A stretch of 64,000 bases of DNA from Sulfuricurvum sp. (GTDB lineage: Bacteria > Campylobacterota > Campylobacteria > Campylobacterales > Sulfurimonadaceae), in contig NZ_JAUYFF010000001.1 in NCBI RefSeq assembly GCF_030691015.1, forward strand, positions 558,001 through 622,000, given 5' to 3'. Numbering within the stretch: the first letter of the stretch is position 1; the number at the start of each line of letters is the position of its first letter. Below are positions 8,632-19,752 of this stretch, piece by piece. The notes beneath the pieces are model-generated. The model made no database searches and was not told the origin of the DNA. It saw only the letters and a program-made list of their open reading frames with translations. The position numbers and the translations under genes were made by a program.

Positions 8632-9957
8632 ATGAGATTTTCTTATTTAAAACAGATCGTTGCGTATATGCAGCCATTATCCCATATCGTAGCTGCATAC
8701 AGAGTTAACGACACGACCATTAAATTGGTTTTTAATCGTGAAAACAGCTGGAATTTCGAGATGGCACGGGGAAATTCGGCAATTACTATCGGAGAAATCC
8801 CAACCCGCGGTAAAATGTATCAAGCCCCGTTTGACATATTGCTTGCCAAGCGGCTCAATCGCTCCTCCATCCAATCGATTACTCTCCATAATAACGATAA
8901 AATCATCCGCATCACAACGACGACAAGCGGTTCGTACAAATCGGAGACAACCGTTTTACAGCTCGAATTTACCGGCAAACACACCAACCTCATCCTTTTG
9001 GATAAAGAGGGGATTGTTTTAGAAGCGTTGCGCCATATCGATGAGGATATCTCAACCCGAAGTGTTCGGGTAGGACAAAAACTGGGTGAAATTCCCAAAC
9101 CGCCTTATGAGCCTCAAGAGTACCCATTAGCAGATGTGCGTGAGTATTTAGAGGGGGAGTTTGCTCGCCGCAGCAATGATAAGCTTGAACAACTCAAAAA
9201 CGAGAAAAAAACTCTACTGCAAAAACGGCTGCTCCAGCTTCAAAAACATCTAGCAGGACTCGATGAAGAAGGGGCATTGATACAAGAATCTCAAGAGGCA
9301 CAAAATGCGGGGCATTTGGTATTAGCCAATCTGGACACCATAAAACCCTATGACAAAATAGCGGAACTTCATAATTTTGACGGAACCCCGATTCAGTTGG
9401 AGCTTCCCGCAGGATGTACAACCGCTTCCGGATGTGCAAACAGTTTTTTCAAACGCTCTAAAAAAGCGAAACAAAAAGCACTCGGACTCCATCAAGAGCG
9501 GAGCAACCTTGAAGCCAAAATCCGACATCTTGAACTTTTTATCCAAACGGTAGCGGAAGCTTCCACTCCCGATGAGATAACCCTCCTCTTTCCCCCTAAA
9601 TCAACCGCATCAAAACAAAAAAACGGCGATTCGATTGCCGAATTTTGGATTGAGGGGGTCAAAGTTTCGTTAGGGAAAAGCGAAAAAGGAAATATTGAAC
9701 TCCTCCGCAATGCAAAAGCACGCGATATTTGGATGCACCTGAAAGACCGCCCTTCCGCCCATGTCATCATCTCGACCGACAAACAGCAGCTTCCCGAAAA
9801 ACTCCTTGAAGCCTCAGCAAAACTGTGTGTCGATTTCTCCGTATTTGAGAAAGGGAACTATTTGGTCGATTATACCCCCCGAAGAGAAGTGAAAATACTC
9901 GAGGGCGCTAACGTCCTTTATACCAACTACAAGACTTTATCAATCCAAAAAGGGTAA
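8632..9957 (+). CDS. rqcH: NFACT-family protein, RqcH-like
   Basis: 441 residues of the Rqc2/RqcH (formerly fibronectin-binding A) family. The N-terminal NFACT-N domain (to about residue 175) includes the RVGQKLGEIPKPP segment; a coiled coil with many K/E residues spans about 180-320; the NFACT-R (DUF814) domain near 350-400 has ARDIWMHLKDRPSAHVII. In Bacillus this family recruits Ala-tRNA to obstructed large subunits and adds alanine tails. At 441 residues it is shorter than Bacillus RqcH (about 570), and part of the middle region is reduced. A strong GGAGG site precedes the ATG. Symbol assigned by family, function inferred. Confidence 0.8.
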   Translation: MRFSYLKQIVAYMQPLSHIVAAYRVNDTTIKLVFNRENSWNFEMARGNSAITIGEIPTRGKMYQAPFDILLAKRLNRSSIQSITLHNNDKIIRITTTTSGSYKSETTVLQLEFTGKHTNLILLDKEGIVLEALRHIDEDISTRSVRVGQKLGEIPKPPYEPQEYPLADVREYLEGEFARRSNDKLEQLKNEKKTLLQKRLLQLQKHLAGLDEEGALIQESQEAQNAGHLVLANLDTIKPYDKIAELHNFDGTPIQLELPAGCTTASGCANSFFKRSKKAKQKALGLHQERSNLEAKIRHLELFIQTVAEASTPDEITLLFPPKSTASKQKNGDSIAEFWIEGVKVSLGKSEKGNIELLRNAKARDIWMHLKDRPSAHVIISTDKQQLPEKLLEASAKLCVDFSVFEKGNYLVDYTPRREVKILEGANVLYTNYKTLSIQKG

Positions 9958-9961
9958 ATCT

Positions 9962-10267
9962 ATGGCGATCGGTCCTATCGGCAATGCTATCTATGTTAAT
10001 CAACAAATGGCAACGGTAGCAAGCGAAAAGAATGCCATTTTAAACCGATTTGAATTACAAGCACTTGCTGCGGCTACTGCGTCACAACAAGAGAAACAAG
10101 AGATCGAAGAGGTACGTCCCACCGAAGAGAATCAAGGCGTTGATCCTGACCGTGAGCATACCAAAGAACAAGCTGAACAAGAGGAGAGGCGTTTTCCTCA
10201 CAAAGAGAAAAAAGAGGAGTCCGGAAATCCCGAAAAGCCGCTCCATCTCCTTGATATTAAAGTTTAG
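9962..10267 (+). CDS. Small charged hypothetical protein
   Basis: 101 residues, four bases after the NFACT gene and probably co-transcribed. The N-terminal half (MAIGPIGNAIYVNQQM) is alanine- and glutamine-rich; the C-terminal half is dense in E, K, Q and R (for example QEERRFPHKEKKEE) and likely disordered or helical. There is no signal peptide or membrane segment. I do not recognise the family. The N-terminus loosely recalls flagellar or export-linked small proteins with a polar start, but that is not enough to assign a role. Confidence 0.6.
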   Translation: MAIGPIGNAIYVNQQMATVASEKNAILNRFELQALAAATASQQEKQEIEEVRPTEENQGVDPDREHTKEQAEQEERRFPHKEKKEESGNPEKPLHLLDIKV

Positions 10268-10360
10268 TCTGATATGCGGCTCTAGGGTGATTTAACATCT
10301 CTCGTATAATAAAATAAATGGTATAATTTCGAAATTTTAAAACCATTGGTTAATCATACT

Positions 10361-11119
10361 ATGCAAACTGCAAAAAATTCAATCCAAGAGCGCATTGTTA
10401 CTGCCGTCTTTCTTGTCATCGGCGTTTTGATCGTCGGACTTATCAACAACTTTTGGCTTATGTGGAGTGTGATGGGGGTCATTTATCTCCTCGCATTTCA
10501 CGAAGCGACCCGTTTGTTCGGTATCAACAATAACTCTTTGTATGCCTATGCGGCTATTCTTTGGCTAGCGGCAGCCCTTTATCCCTACGGTGAAGATCTG
10601 TTTGTGATTGCCGGATTGATTTTCGCCGCAGCCGTTGCCTATACCCAGAATATCTCTCCTAAGAATTTTCTCCCTTTCATCTATCCGACGGCGGGAATGC
10701 TTTTTATGCTCAGCATGTACCAAGAGTACGGGATGGGAGCTATGTTATGGCTCCTTGTTGTCGTCGCATCAGCTGATGTCGGTGCCTATGTGGTAGGGCG
10801 CAGTATCGGAAAAACCCCTTTCAGCGTCTCGAGTCCGAGCAAAACTCGCGAAGGTGTCTATGGCGGTATCGCGGTGGCAACAGTTGCCGGCTTTTTTATC
10901 GGAATCAGCATCGTTGATATCACCCAAGCGGTTATTATCTCTATGGCTGCGGCTATCGGTGCGGTATTCGGCGATTTGTTTGAGAGTTATCTCAAGCGCC
11001 AAGCAGGCGTCAAAGACAGCGGCTCCATCCTTCCCGGGCATGGCGGAGTATTAGATCGAATTGACGGCTATTTGTTTGCCGCAGTCATTATGCTCGTACT
11101 CCTTCGAGGTCTTGTTTGA
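10361..11119 (+). CDS. cdsA: Phosphatidate cytidylyltransferase
   Basis: 252 residues with about seven membrane helices. The CTP-transferase signature is at the C-terminus: SSPSKTREGVYGG near residue 160, then GAVFGDLFESYLKRQAGVKDS and LPGHGGVLDRIDG near 220. It makes CDP-diacylglycerol from phosphatidic acid and CTP for phospholipid synthesis at the inner membrane. I prefer the ATG at 10361; an in-frame TTG at 10346 would add five residues. It is first in an operon with dxr (4-base overlap), a hydrolase and tsaD. Two TATAAT-like -10 boxes lie just upstream at about 10300-10330. Confidence 0.9.
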   Translation: MQTAKNSIQERIVTAVFLVIGVLIVGLINNFWLMWSVMGVIYLLAFHEATRLFGINNNSLYAYAAILWLAAALYPYGEDLFVIAGLIFAAAVAYTQNISPKNFLPFIYPTAGMLFMLSMYQEYGMGAMLWLLVVVASADVGAYVVGRSIGKTPFSVSSPSKTREGVYGGIAVATVAGFFIGISIVDITQAVIISMAAAIGAVFGDLFESYLKRQAGVKDSGSILPGHGGVLDRIDGYLFAAVIMLVLLRGLV

Positions 11120-12192
11120 TCCTACTGGGCTCCACAGGCTCCATCGGAGTCAACGCCCTCAATATCGCCGAACAGTTTCACCTGAGCGTCGATACTCTCG
11201 TTGCAGGACGCAATATCGATCTTCTCAACCAACAAATCCTCAAACACTCTCCTAAACGTATTGTCGTCATGGACGAAGAAGATTGTTCCCGTGTTAATCA
11301 TCCCCATGTCCGCTCCGGTGAAGCGGCGATTCTTGATGCGATTGAAGAGTCATCCTCGCAGCATGTCGTCAACGCTTTGGTCGGATTCGCAGGGTTTCGC
11401 CCCACTCTCAAAGCACTCGAATGCGGTAAAAAACTAGCCCTCGCCAACAAAGAATCTTTGGTTGTCGGCGGTGCGTTTGTCGATACCTCCACTATTATCC
11501 CCATCGATTCGGAACATTTCGGACTGTGGTACCTCAATCAAACACCGCGCCCTCTCAGCCGTATGGTCATTACCGCCAGCGGCGGTGCATTTCGGGATTG
11601 GGCTCTGGAGCGACTCGCTTCCGCCACCCTTCAAGATGCCCTAAAGCACCCCAACTGGTCGATGGGACAAAAGATAACCATAGACAGTGCCTCTATGGTT
11701 AATAAACTCTTTGAACTCCTCGAAGCGCGATGGCTTTTCGGTGAGGGAGAATACGATGCCCTTATCGAAACCAAATCGCTGATTCATGCCCTAATTGATT
11801 ACAAAGACGGCTCAACAACCGCCCATTTTGCCCACGCCGATATGCGTCTCCCAATCGCCTATGCTCTCATGGGAAAAGTGGATACCCCGATTGTCGATCG
11901 AATCGATTTGACTCGTGTAGGTGCCCTCGAATTTCGCTCTATCGAAAAAGAGCGTTATCCGATCTGGGAGATCAAAAACGATCTCCTTCGCAACCCCCAA
12001 AAAGGTGTTATTGTTAATGCGGCTAACGAAGCGGCCATTGAACGCTTTATTGCCGGAGAGATCCGATTTATTGATATCTCTACGATGATTTTACGTTCGT
12101 ATGACTGTTTTACCCAAGCCCCTGAGTCGGTTGAGGCCATTTTTGCACTTGACAAAGAGGTACGTACCTTTGTTCGAGGGCTCTCATGCTAA
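11116..12192 (+). CDS. dxr: 1-deoxy-D-xylulose 5-phosphate reductoisomerase
   Basis: 358 residues. The second step of the MEP isoprenoid pathway, converting DXP to MEP with NADPH. Motifs are ILLGSTGSIG at the N-terminus (NADPH binding), ALANKESLVVGG near 107, the metal site in IDSEHFGLW near 133, TASGGAFRDW near 155, and HPNWSMGQKITIDSASMVNK near 177. The start is TTG at 11116, inside a TTGA overlap with the cdsA stop, so initiation is probably coupled. No other in-frame start would keep the first nucleotide-binding strand. Confidence 0.95.
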   Translation: MILLGSTGSIGVNALNIAEQFHLSVDTLVAGRNIDLLNQQILKHSPKRIVVMDEEDCSRVNHPHVRSGEAAILDAIEESSSQHVVNALVGFAGFRPTLKALECGKKLALANKESLVVGGAFVDTSTIIPIDSEHFGLWYLNQTPRPLSRMVITASGGAFRDWALERLASATLQDALKHPNWSMGQKITIDSASMVNKLFELLEARWLFGEGEYDALIETKSLIHALIDYKDGSTTAHFAHADMRLPIAYALMGKVDTPIVDRIDLTRVGALEFRSIEKERYPIWEIKNDLLRNPQKGVIVNAANEAAIERFIAGEIRFIDISTMILRSYDCFTQAPESVEAIFALDKEVRTFVRGLSC

Positions 12193-12716
12193 AAGTTTTG
12201 ATGCTACACGGCTGGGGCGGAAGCGACGATCCCCACTGGCAAGCATGGCTTTCCGGTGAAATCGTCAAAAACTATGGTACCGTTAGTTTTCCCCTTTTAG
12301 ATAATCCCCATTTCCCGAGTAAAAACCGTTGGATGAAACAGGTCAAAGCCCTCTTGAGCGATTTTCAACCCGATATCGTTATCTGCCATTCGCTTGCCAA
12401 TATACTCTGGTTTCATTTATGTAATGAGGGTGAAATTGCCTCTATAAAACGGTTACTTTTAGTCGCGCCTCCTCATTTAACCTGTGAAATCGAAACCCTT
12501 AAAACTTTTTTCCCTCTCGAAGCACCTAAAAATCTTTTTGCCGACGAGGTATTGTTGGTCACATCAACCAATGATCCCTATATGAGTATGGAAGAGGCAT
12601 CTGATCTTCAAAAAGCGCTCGGAGTAGAGATGAAAGTGATTGAGGATGGCGGACATATTAATACTGCGTCTGGTTTCGGAGAATGGCCGTGGGTCAAAGA
12701 GTGGTTAGTTCAATGA
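12186..12716 (+). CDS. RBBP9/YdeN-type alpha/beta hydrolase
   Basis: 176 residues of the small serine hydrolase family related to RBBP9 and YdeN. It starts with [18 protein letters not shown]; the nucleophile lies in CHSLAN near residue 68 (usually GHSLG), the acid in TSTNDPYM near 119 and the histidine in DGGHIN near 156. It overlaps dxr by 7 bases and tsaD by 4 (ATGA), so it is part of the operon. Substrate unknown; a housekeeping esterase or peptidase-like activity is usual for the family. The Cys in place of Gly before the nucleophile histidine is slightly unusual. Confidence 0.8.
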   Translation: MLKVLMLHGWGGSDDPHWQAWLSGEIVKNYGTVSFPLLDNPHFPSKNRWMKQVKALLSDFQPDIVICHSLANILWFHLCNEGEIASIKRLLLVAPPHLTCEIETLKTFFPLEAPKNLFADEVLLVTSTNDPYMSMEEASDLQKALGVEMKVIEDGGHINTASGFGEWPWVKEWLVQ

Positions 12717-13690
12717 TCCTCAGTATCGAAAGCTCATGCGATGACAGCTCAATCGCTATCACAGAGATTGCTACCAAAAAACTCATCTATCATAAAAAGA
12801 TTTCCCAAGAACTAGAGCACTCCAAATACGGCGGTGTGGTTCCAGAACTCGCCAGCCGTTTGCACGCACAAGCTCTTCCTGCTATTTTAAGCGAGTGTGC
12901 GCCGTGGTTCGACCAACTAAAAGCAATAGCCGTAACCAATGAACCTGGATTAGGTGTCACGCTTATCGAAGGGGTAACGATGGCAAAAGCACTGAGCATT
13001 TCCCTCTCTCTCCCCATCTTGCCTATCAATCATCTAAAGGGGCACATCTATTCTCTCTTTATCGAAAAAGAGGCCCTCCTCCCTATTACCGTCTTACTGG
13101 TTTCAGGAGGACATACCCAACTCATTGAAGTGGATTCATATTCTCAGATGGAAACAATAGCGACGACAATGGATGACAGTTACGGAGAGAGTTTTGATAA
13201 GGTAGCGAAAATGATGGCACTAGGATACCCTGGAGGGCCTCTGATCGAAAAACTCGCCGAAACCGGTGATATGGCTCGATTTACCTTCACCGTTCCTCTA
13301 TGGCAGTCTCCGTTGATTGCGTTTAGCTATTCAGGATTAAAAAATCAGGTACGTCTGGCCGTAGAGGCGAATGATCCCTCAACCTACCCCGATATCGCTA
13401 GCGCATTTCAGAAAACGGCAACCGAACATTTGATTCAAAAGCTCAAAAAATATTTTAAATCCAATCCGCCTAAGCGTTTCGCTATCGTCGGCGGGGCGAG
13501 TGCCAACCTCTATCTTCGAGAACGTGTCAGTGAGCTATTACAGCCGTATAAAGCCGCTCTTTTGCTTTCAGAGATGCAATACTGTTCCGATAATGCCGCT
13601 ATGATCGGACGAGCAGCGATCGAAGCGTACTCCTTAGACGAGGGACGATCTTACTCTGATATTCCGATAAACCCCCGCTGTAAACTGTAA
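12713..13690 (+). CDS. tsaD: tRNA N6-threonylcarbamoyladenosine transferase subunit TsaD
   Basis: 325 residues of the Kae1/TsaD family, which with TsaB and TsaE adds the threonylcarbamoyl group to A37 of ANN-decoding tRNAs. [13 protein letters not shown] at the N-terminus, [11 protein letters not shown] near residue 105 (metal histidines), LVSGGHTQL near 128 and [11 protein letters not shown] near 260 are all present. The ATG at 12713 sits in an ATGA overlap with the hydrolase gene; an upstream in-frame start at 12683 would add an unrelated leader. It closes the cdsA operon. Confidence 0.95.
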   Translation: MILSIESSCDDSSIAITEIATKKLIYHKKISQELEHSKYGGVVPELASRLHAQALPAILSECAPWFDQLKAIAVTNEPGLGVTLIEGVTMAKALSISLSLPILPINHLKGHIYSLFIEKEALLPITVLLVSGGHTQLIEVDSYSQMETIATTMDDSYGESFDKVAKMMALGYPGGPLIEKLAETGDMARFTFTVPLWQSPLIAFSYSGLKNQVRLAVEANDPSTYPDIASAFQKTATEHLIQKLKKYFKSNPPKRFAIVGGASANLYLRERVSELLQPYKAALLLSEMQYCSDNAAMIGRAAIEAYSLDEGRSYSDIPINPRCKL

Positions 13691-13785
13691 CAAACCTTAA
13701 ACCAAAACATCTCTTCTATAATTCAGAGATAAATTATCCGATTTAAGTACAATTTCCGTACCAAACAAAAAAACAGGAGCTTTAA

Positions 13786-14289
13786 ATGGCAACGACTAAA
13801 TTCAAAGGTACAGATGTAGAGCTTTTAGGAAACAGTGTAAATGTAGGTGACAAAGCACCTGAAATTACAGTTGTTAACTCAGCAGGTCTTGGCGATGTAA
13901 AAGTAGGCGGAGCACAAGGTAAAAAACAACTCATTATCGTTGTTCCTTCACTTGACACAGGTGTATGTGCAACTGAAACACGTAACTTCAATGCAAAAGC
14001 TGCTGGTCTTAAAGACGTTATCACTACTATCGTATCACTTGATCTTCCGTTCGCAGCAGGCCGTTTTTGCCAAGCTGAGGGCATCGATAATTTGACAGTA
14101 TGTTCAGATTTCCGTAACAAAGATTTCGCAAACGCATACGGTGTATTGCTTGGAGGTTCAGTTCTTGCAGGTGTAACATGCCGCGCAATCTTCGCAGTAA
14201 ACGAAGAAGGAATCGTAACGTACAAAGAGATCGTTCCTGAAATCACAGAAGAGCCGAACTACGACGCTGCTTTAGCTGCCGTAGCGTAA
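13786..14289 (+). CDS. tpx: Thiol peroxidase
   Basis: 167 residues of the Tpx peroxiredoxin family. The peroxidatic cysteine is in PSLDTGVCATETR near residue 63 and the resolving cysteine in TVCSDFR near 97, so it is a two-cysteine enzyme reduced by thioredoxin. It removes lipid and hydrogen peroxides. Codon use is biased like a highly expressed gene. It has its own promoter (TATAAT at 13717-13722) and an AGGAG ribosome site, and a hairpin follows the stop codon. Confidence 0.95.
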   Translation: MATTKFKGTDVELLGNSVNVGDKAPEITVVNSAGLGDVKVGGAQGKKQLIIVVPSLDTGVCATETRNFNAKAAGLKDVITTIVSLDLPFAAGRFCQAEGIDNLTVCSDFRNKDFANAYGVLLGGSVLAGVTCRAIFAVNEEGIVTYKEIVPEITEEPNYDAALAAVA

Positions 14290-14296
14290 TCTCCCC

Positions 14297-14316
14297 TTCT
14301 CTCCCACGGGAGAGAA
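14297..14316 (+). terminator. Hairpin after tpx
   Basis: A near-perfect inverted repeat, TTCTCTCCC then GGGAGAGAA with a 2-nt centre, lies 8 bases after the tpx stop codon. The following sequence (ATCTCTCCC) is pyrimidine-rich but has no clean T-run, so termination may be partial. The next gene is convergent, which fits a terminator. Confidence 0.6.
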
Positions 14317-14347
14317 ATCTCTCCCTACTAATCAACGCACTTTTATT

Positions 14348-14959
14348 TTACTTGCACGTTATCGTGATCAACCCGCCCGCTTTATTCAATGTATAACTGT
14401 AATGTCCATCAAGGGTAATGGTAGCACGAGCAAATTGTCCATGATTTCCCAAAGTCACATCAAGGTACGGAGCAGCATTCAGGGCCTTTTTCTCGGATTT
14501 AAAAGAAGCGGCATGCTTAAAATCGAGAACAATCCGATTAGGATCACTTAAGACAAAATGACGAACCAGAGCATCAGGTGCTTTTACACTCAGACTCTTC
14601 CCTTTTGAATAAAATTGTACAAATCCGAAATTGGCTACAGAAGAATTTTTTGCAGCAACCGTGTGTGCAGATTTCCCCCCTTGTGAAAGGACAAGAGGAC
14701 GGTGCCAATCGATAGTTTGATCCACCTGTATTTTTCTCTCTTCGATACTTCCATCAAGATTTTGAACACTTAGCGTGACCTCTTTTAATACTCGAGATTG
14801 ATCAGGAAAAGTGTAGCTAATTGTTCCCATTTGCGGACGTGCATCCGGAATATTTGAGGTCACTTTTTGTTTTTTGGATTCATCGAGGGGGAAAAATGGA
14901 TTTTCTCGCGCGAAAAGGGGAGAGAGGAGTAAAAACGAGAGGCAAATCGAGTATTTCAT
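14348..14959 (-). CDS. AMIN-domain periplasmic protein
   Basis: 203 residues from the ATG at 14959, which directly begins a signal peptide (MKYSICLSFLLLSPLFA). The C-terminal half, from about residue 95, resembles an AMIN domain: SVKAPDALVRHFVLSDPNRIVLDF and repeating beta strands, ending ITITCK. AMIN domains bind peptidoglycan and target amidases or secretion and pilus proteins to the septum or envelope. No catalytic domain follows. It sits in the order recA-eno-FtsB-like-AMIN found in related bacteria, 13 bases after the FtsB-like gene. Confidence 0.75.
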   Translation of the reverse strand: MKYSICLSFLLLSPLFARENPFFPLDESKKQKVTSNIPDARPQMGTISYTFPDQSRVLKEVTLSVQNLDGSIEERKIQVDQTIDWHRPLVLSQGGKSAHTVAAKNSSVANFGFVQFYSKGKSLSVKAPDALVRHFVLSDPNRIVLDFKHAASFKSEKKALNAAPYLDVTLGNHGQFARATITLDGHYSYTLNKAGGLITITCK

Positions 14960-14972
14960 AAATCTCCCGTCA

Positions 14973-15259
14973 CTATTGTGAATCAGCATCAAGCTCTTTG
15001 AGCTCAAAATACTGTTTTTGCAAAGAGGCATTTTCGGCTTTGAGCCGTTCAATGTCTTCACTCAGATAATCTTGATGTTCTTCAAGTTCAAGAAGAACAC
15101 TCAACGAATTGTCCCCAAAGAAAATAAAGCCCATATACACACCAACACTCAAAACAACGCTTGCAGCGAGTAAAAACTTCTGGGTCGATAAGCCGAAATA
15201 GCGTTCGCTTAGGCTCTCTCCCTCCTCGTGCTCTATCAGGTGTTGATCGTCGTGATGCA

Positions 15260-15260
<1 letters not shown>
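14973..15260 (-). CDS. FtsB/DivIC-like small membrane protein
   Basis: 95 residues: a charged, histidine-rich cytoplasmic start (MHHDDQHLIEHEEGE), one membrane helix at about residues 30-49, and a short coiled coil at about 56-88 (LELEEHQDYLSEDIERLKAE). This is the topology of the septum initiator family (FtsB/DivIC), which bridges FtsQ and FtsL in the divisome. The start overlaps the eno stop by one base (TAATG). The position after recA-eno is conserved in Campylobacterota. A division role is inferred from topology and context; pairwise similarity to FtsB is low by nature. Confidence 0.65.
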
Positions 15261-17565
<2,305 letters not shown>

Positions 17566-17739
17566 GCTGTGCTCTCCTGAGACTAATATGTTTTAAAATT
17601 ACGTCATAATATGACAATTTGAAATATATTTTTAAAATATGGCAAATTGCAATATTAATAATTCGCATTCTGGAATAGAGATATTTTAGCGTTATTTGGT
17701 TAAAATTTAATTGATATGCAGTTCTGAACAGGATTTTAA

Positions 17740-18603
17740 GTGAAAAAAATGGTGATAGCCCACTCCCCCGATGCCGATGATATTTTTATGTACTATGCCA
17801 TTAAATTCGGTTGGGTTGGAAAAGAGAATATCCAGTTCGACAATATAGCCCTCGACATAGAGACCCTCAACACCGAAGCCCTCAAAGGAACCTATGACAT
17901 TACCGCGATCAGTTTCGGTCTTTACCCCCACATTAGAGCAGATTATGCCCTTTTGCGTACAGCGGTAAGTTTTGGACAAGGATACGGCCCAAAGTTGATC
18001 CGCAAAAAAGAGACCGTTCTTAAAAAAAGGTTCAAAGTAGCTCTCAGCGGGAAATATACGACCAATGCGCTCCTCTTTCGTATCGCCTATCCCGATGCCA
18101 AAATCGTTTATATGAATTTTTTAGAGATAGAACAAGCCGTTTTAGACGGTACCGTTGATGCGGGTGTTTTGATCCATGAATCTATCTTAGGGTATAACGA
18201 TTCTTTAGAGGTTGAGCGTGAGATGTGGGATATTTGGTGTGAGCTAAGCGGAGGAGATCTCCCTTTGCCGCTGGGCGGTATGGCGATTCGCCGCTCACTC
18301 CCACTTACTTCGGCGATCGAATATGAAAACCTTTTAACTAAAGCGGTTCAGATAGCGCGGGATCATAAAGAGAACCTCTCCAAAATGTTAATGGAGCGTA
18401 ATCTTGTCCGCATCGACGGTGAGACATTGGAGAAATATCTCGAACTTTACGCGAACGATGAATCGATTACTTTGAATGAAACGCAATACAAAGCGATTGA
18501 ACTTTTATTTGATCTTGGTTACAAACACGGCTTTTTTGACGCGGCCATCGACCCGAGAGAGTTTATGATTCCTCTCGAATACACTGAATTGAGGTACTCA
18601 TAA
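17740..18603 (+). CDS. mqnD: 1,4-dihydroxy-6-naphthoate synthase, futalosine menaquinone pathway
   Basis: 287 residues of the periplasmic-binding-protein-like MqnD fold. AHSPDADDIFMYYAI at the N-terminus, DITAISFGLYPHI near residue 52, FGQGYGPKLI near 76 and LPLGGMAIRR near 180 are family features. It cleaves cyclic dehypoxanthinylfutalosine toward menaquinone, the quinone of anaerobic respiration in this phylum. The GTG at 17740 fits the AGGA ribosome site (about 6 bases); an ATG three codons later is too far from it. fliQ begins directly after its stop codon. Confidence 0.92.
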   Translation: MKKMVIAHSPDADDIFMYYAIKFGWVGKENIQFDNIALDIETLNTEALKGTYDITAISFGLYPHIRADYALLRTAVSFGQGYGPKLIRKKETVLKKRFKVALSGKYTTNALLFRIAYPDAKIVYMNFLEIEQAVLDGTVDAGVLIHESILGYNDSLEVEREMWDIWCELSGGDLPLPLGGMAIRRSLPLTSAIEYENLLTKAVQIARDHKENLSKMLMERNLVRIDGETLEKYLELYANDESITLNETQYKAIELLFDLGYKHGFFDAAIDPREFMIPLEYTELRYS

Positions 18604-18873
18604 ATGATGCAGTCTGAATTGATCGGACTAGGGATCGAGACATTTAAAATTGCTCTTATTCTATCATTGCCCGCACTTCTAGTAGGAATGTTTCTGGGGC
18701 TTGCAGTCAGTATCTTTCAAGCGACAACCCAAATCAACGAGATGACCCTCAGCTTTATTCCGAAAATCATCGGAATTGTCATCGTCATTATCCTCACCAT
18801 GCCGTGGATGATGAATGAGATGCAGGATTTTACGATCCGAATGTTTAACTTGATCCCTACTTTTATGCAGTAA
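18604..18873 (+). CDS. fliQ: Flagellar export apparatus protein FliQ
   Basis: 89 residues, two membrane helices at about 15-38 and 52-72. The sequence LALIL-like IALILSLPALLVGMFLGL followed by SIFQATTQINEMTLSFIPK is characteristic of FliQ, a core subunit of the type III export gate (FliPQR) for flagellar proteins. The start codon follows the mqnD stop with no gap and murB begins 4 bases after its stop. The separation from other flagellar genes and the link to murB are typical of Campylobacterota. Confidence 0.95.
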   Translation: MMQSELIGLGIETFKIALILSLPALLVGMFLGLAVSIFQATTQINEMTLSFIPKIIGIVIVIILTMPWMMNEMQDFTIRMFNLIPTFMQ

Positions 18874-18877
18874 TAGT

Positions 18878-19675
18878 ATGAACGTTAAGCGCATTGATTT
18901 TTCAAAATTCAGTTCTATCCGCATCGGTCCTGTAGTAGAGGTCGCTTTAATCGAAAATGACGTTGTCCCTGAGGGATGTTTTATCGTCGGTGCCGCCAAC
19001 AATGTCCTAATCTCCCCTGCACCGCCGCCGCTCATGATCCTCTCCAAAGAGTATGACTTTATCCGTCTCGAAGAAGACGGCCTCCATATCGGTGCCGCCA
19101 CGCCGGGGGGACGTGTAGTCTCCTTTTGCAAAAAGAATGATATCGCCCATTTCGAATATCTCTCGAAACTTCCCGGCACCCTCGGTGGGATGCTGAAGAT
19201 GAATGCGGGGCTCAAAGAGTTTGAGATTTTTAACCACCTCATTGCCATCCGAACGATGAGCGGCTGGAAACAAAAAAACGAGATTGAGTACGGCTACCGA
19301 AAAACGTCGATTGATGAAGTAGTTTTTGAAGCCGTATTTGAAGCAGAAAAAGGGTACTCGCTAGAACGGTACGATATGTTTAATCAGATGCGTTCCAATC
19401 AACCCCATGATCCGAGTGCCGGAAGCTGTTTTAAAAATCCTCCGGGTGATTATGCAGGGCGTCTCATTGAAGCGGTTGGCTTAAAAGGTAAGCGTATCGG
19501 AGCGATGACCTTTAGTGACGTCCATGCCAATTTTCTTGTTAATACGGGTGGCGGAACCTATGCCGATGCGTTAAACCTTATAAATGAAGCCCAGACACGA
19601 GTAAAAAATGAATTCAATATAGAATTACACTGTGAGATTGTCCTTATTGATCAAAACATTATGACGACAAAATAA
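18878..19675 (+). CDS. murB: UDP-N-acetylmuramate dehydrogenase
   Basis: 265 residues, short for MurB and of the type lacking one insertion (type II). It reduces enolpyruvyl-UDP-GlcNAc to UDP-MurNAc with NADPH. FAD-binding parts include GAANNVLIS near residue 46 and LPGTLGGMLKMNAG near 100; the catalytic serine is in SAGSCFKNPPG near 185 and a glutamate in the C-terminal part. Overlap-free but tight spacing (4 bases) to fliQ suggests one transcript with mqnD. Confidence 0.93.
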   Translation: MNVKRIDFSKFSSIRIGPVVEVALIENDVVPEGCFIVGAANNVLISPAPPPLMILSKEYDFIRLEEDGLHIGAATPGGRVVSFCKKNDIAHFEYLSKLPGTLGGMLKMNAGLKEFEIFNHLIAIRTMSGWKQKNEIEYGYRKTSIDEVVFEAVFEAEKGYSLERYDMFNQMRSNQPHDPSAGSCFKNPPGDYAGRLIEAVGLKGKRIGAMTFSDVHANFLVNTGGGTYADALNLINEAQTRVKNEFNIELHCEIVLIDQNIMTTK

Positions 19676-19752
19676 TCATTTGCATTGACTTTAGTCGTCA
19701 CAATTCGATAAAATGACGATGAAACTAAATAATGAAAAGGATTTAATCATAC

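Noticed and set aside
10316-10349. AATGGT/ACCATT repeat with an AATTTCGAAATT palindrome before cdsA
   Set aside because: AT-rich promoter region; too short and low-complexity to claim an operator.
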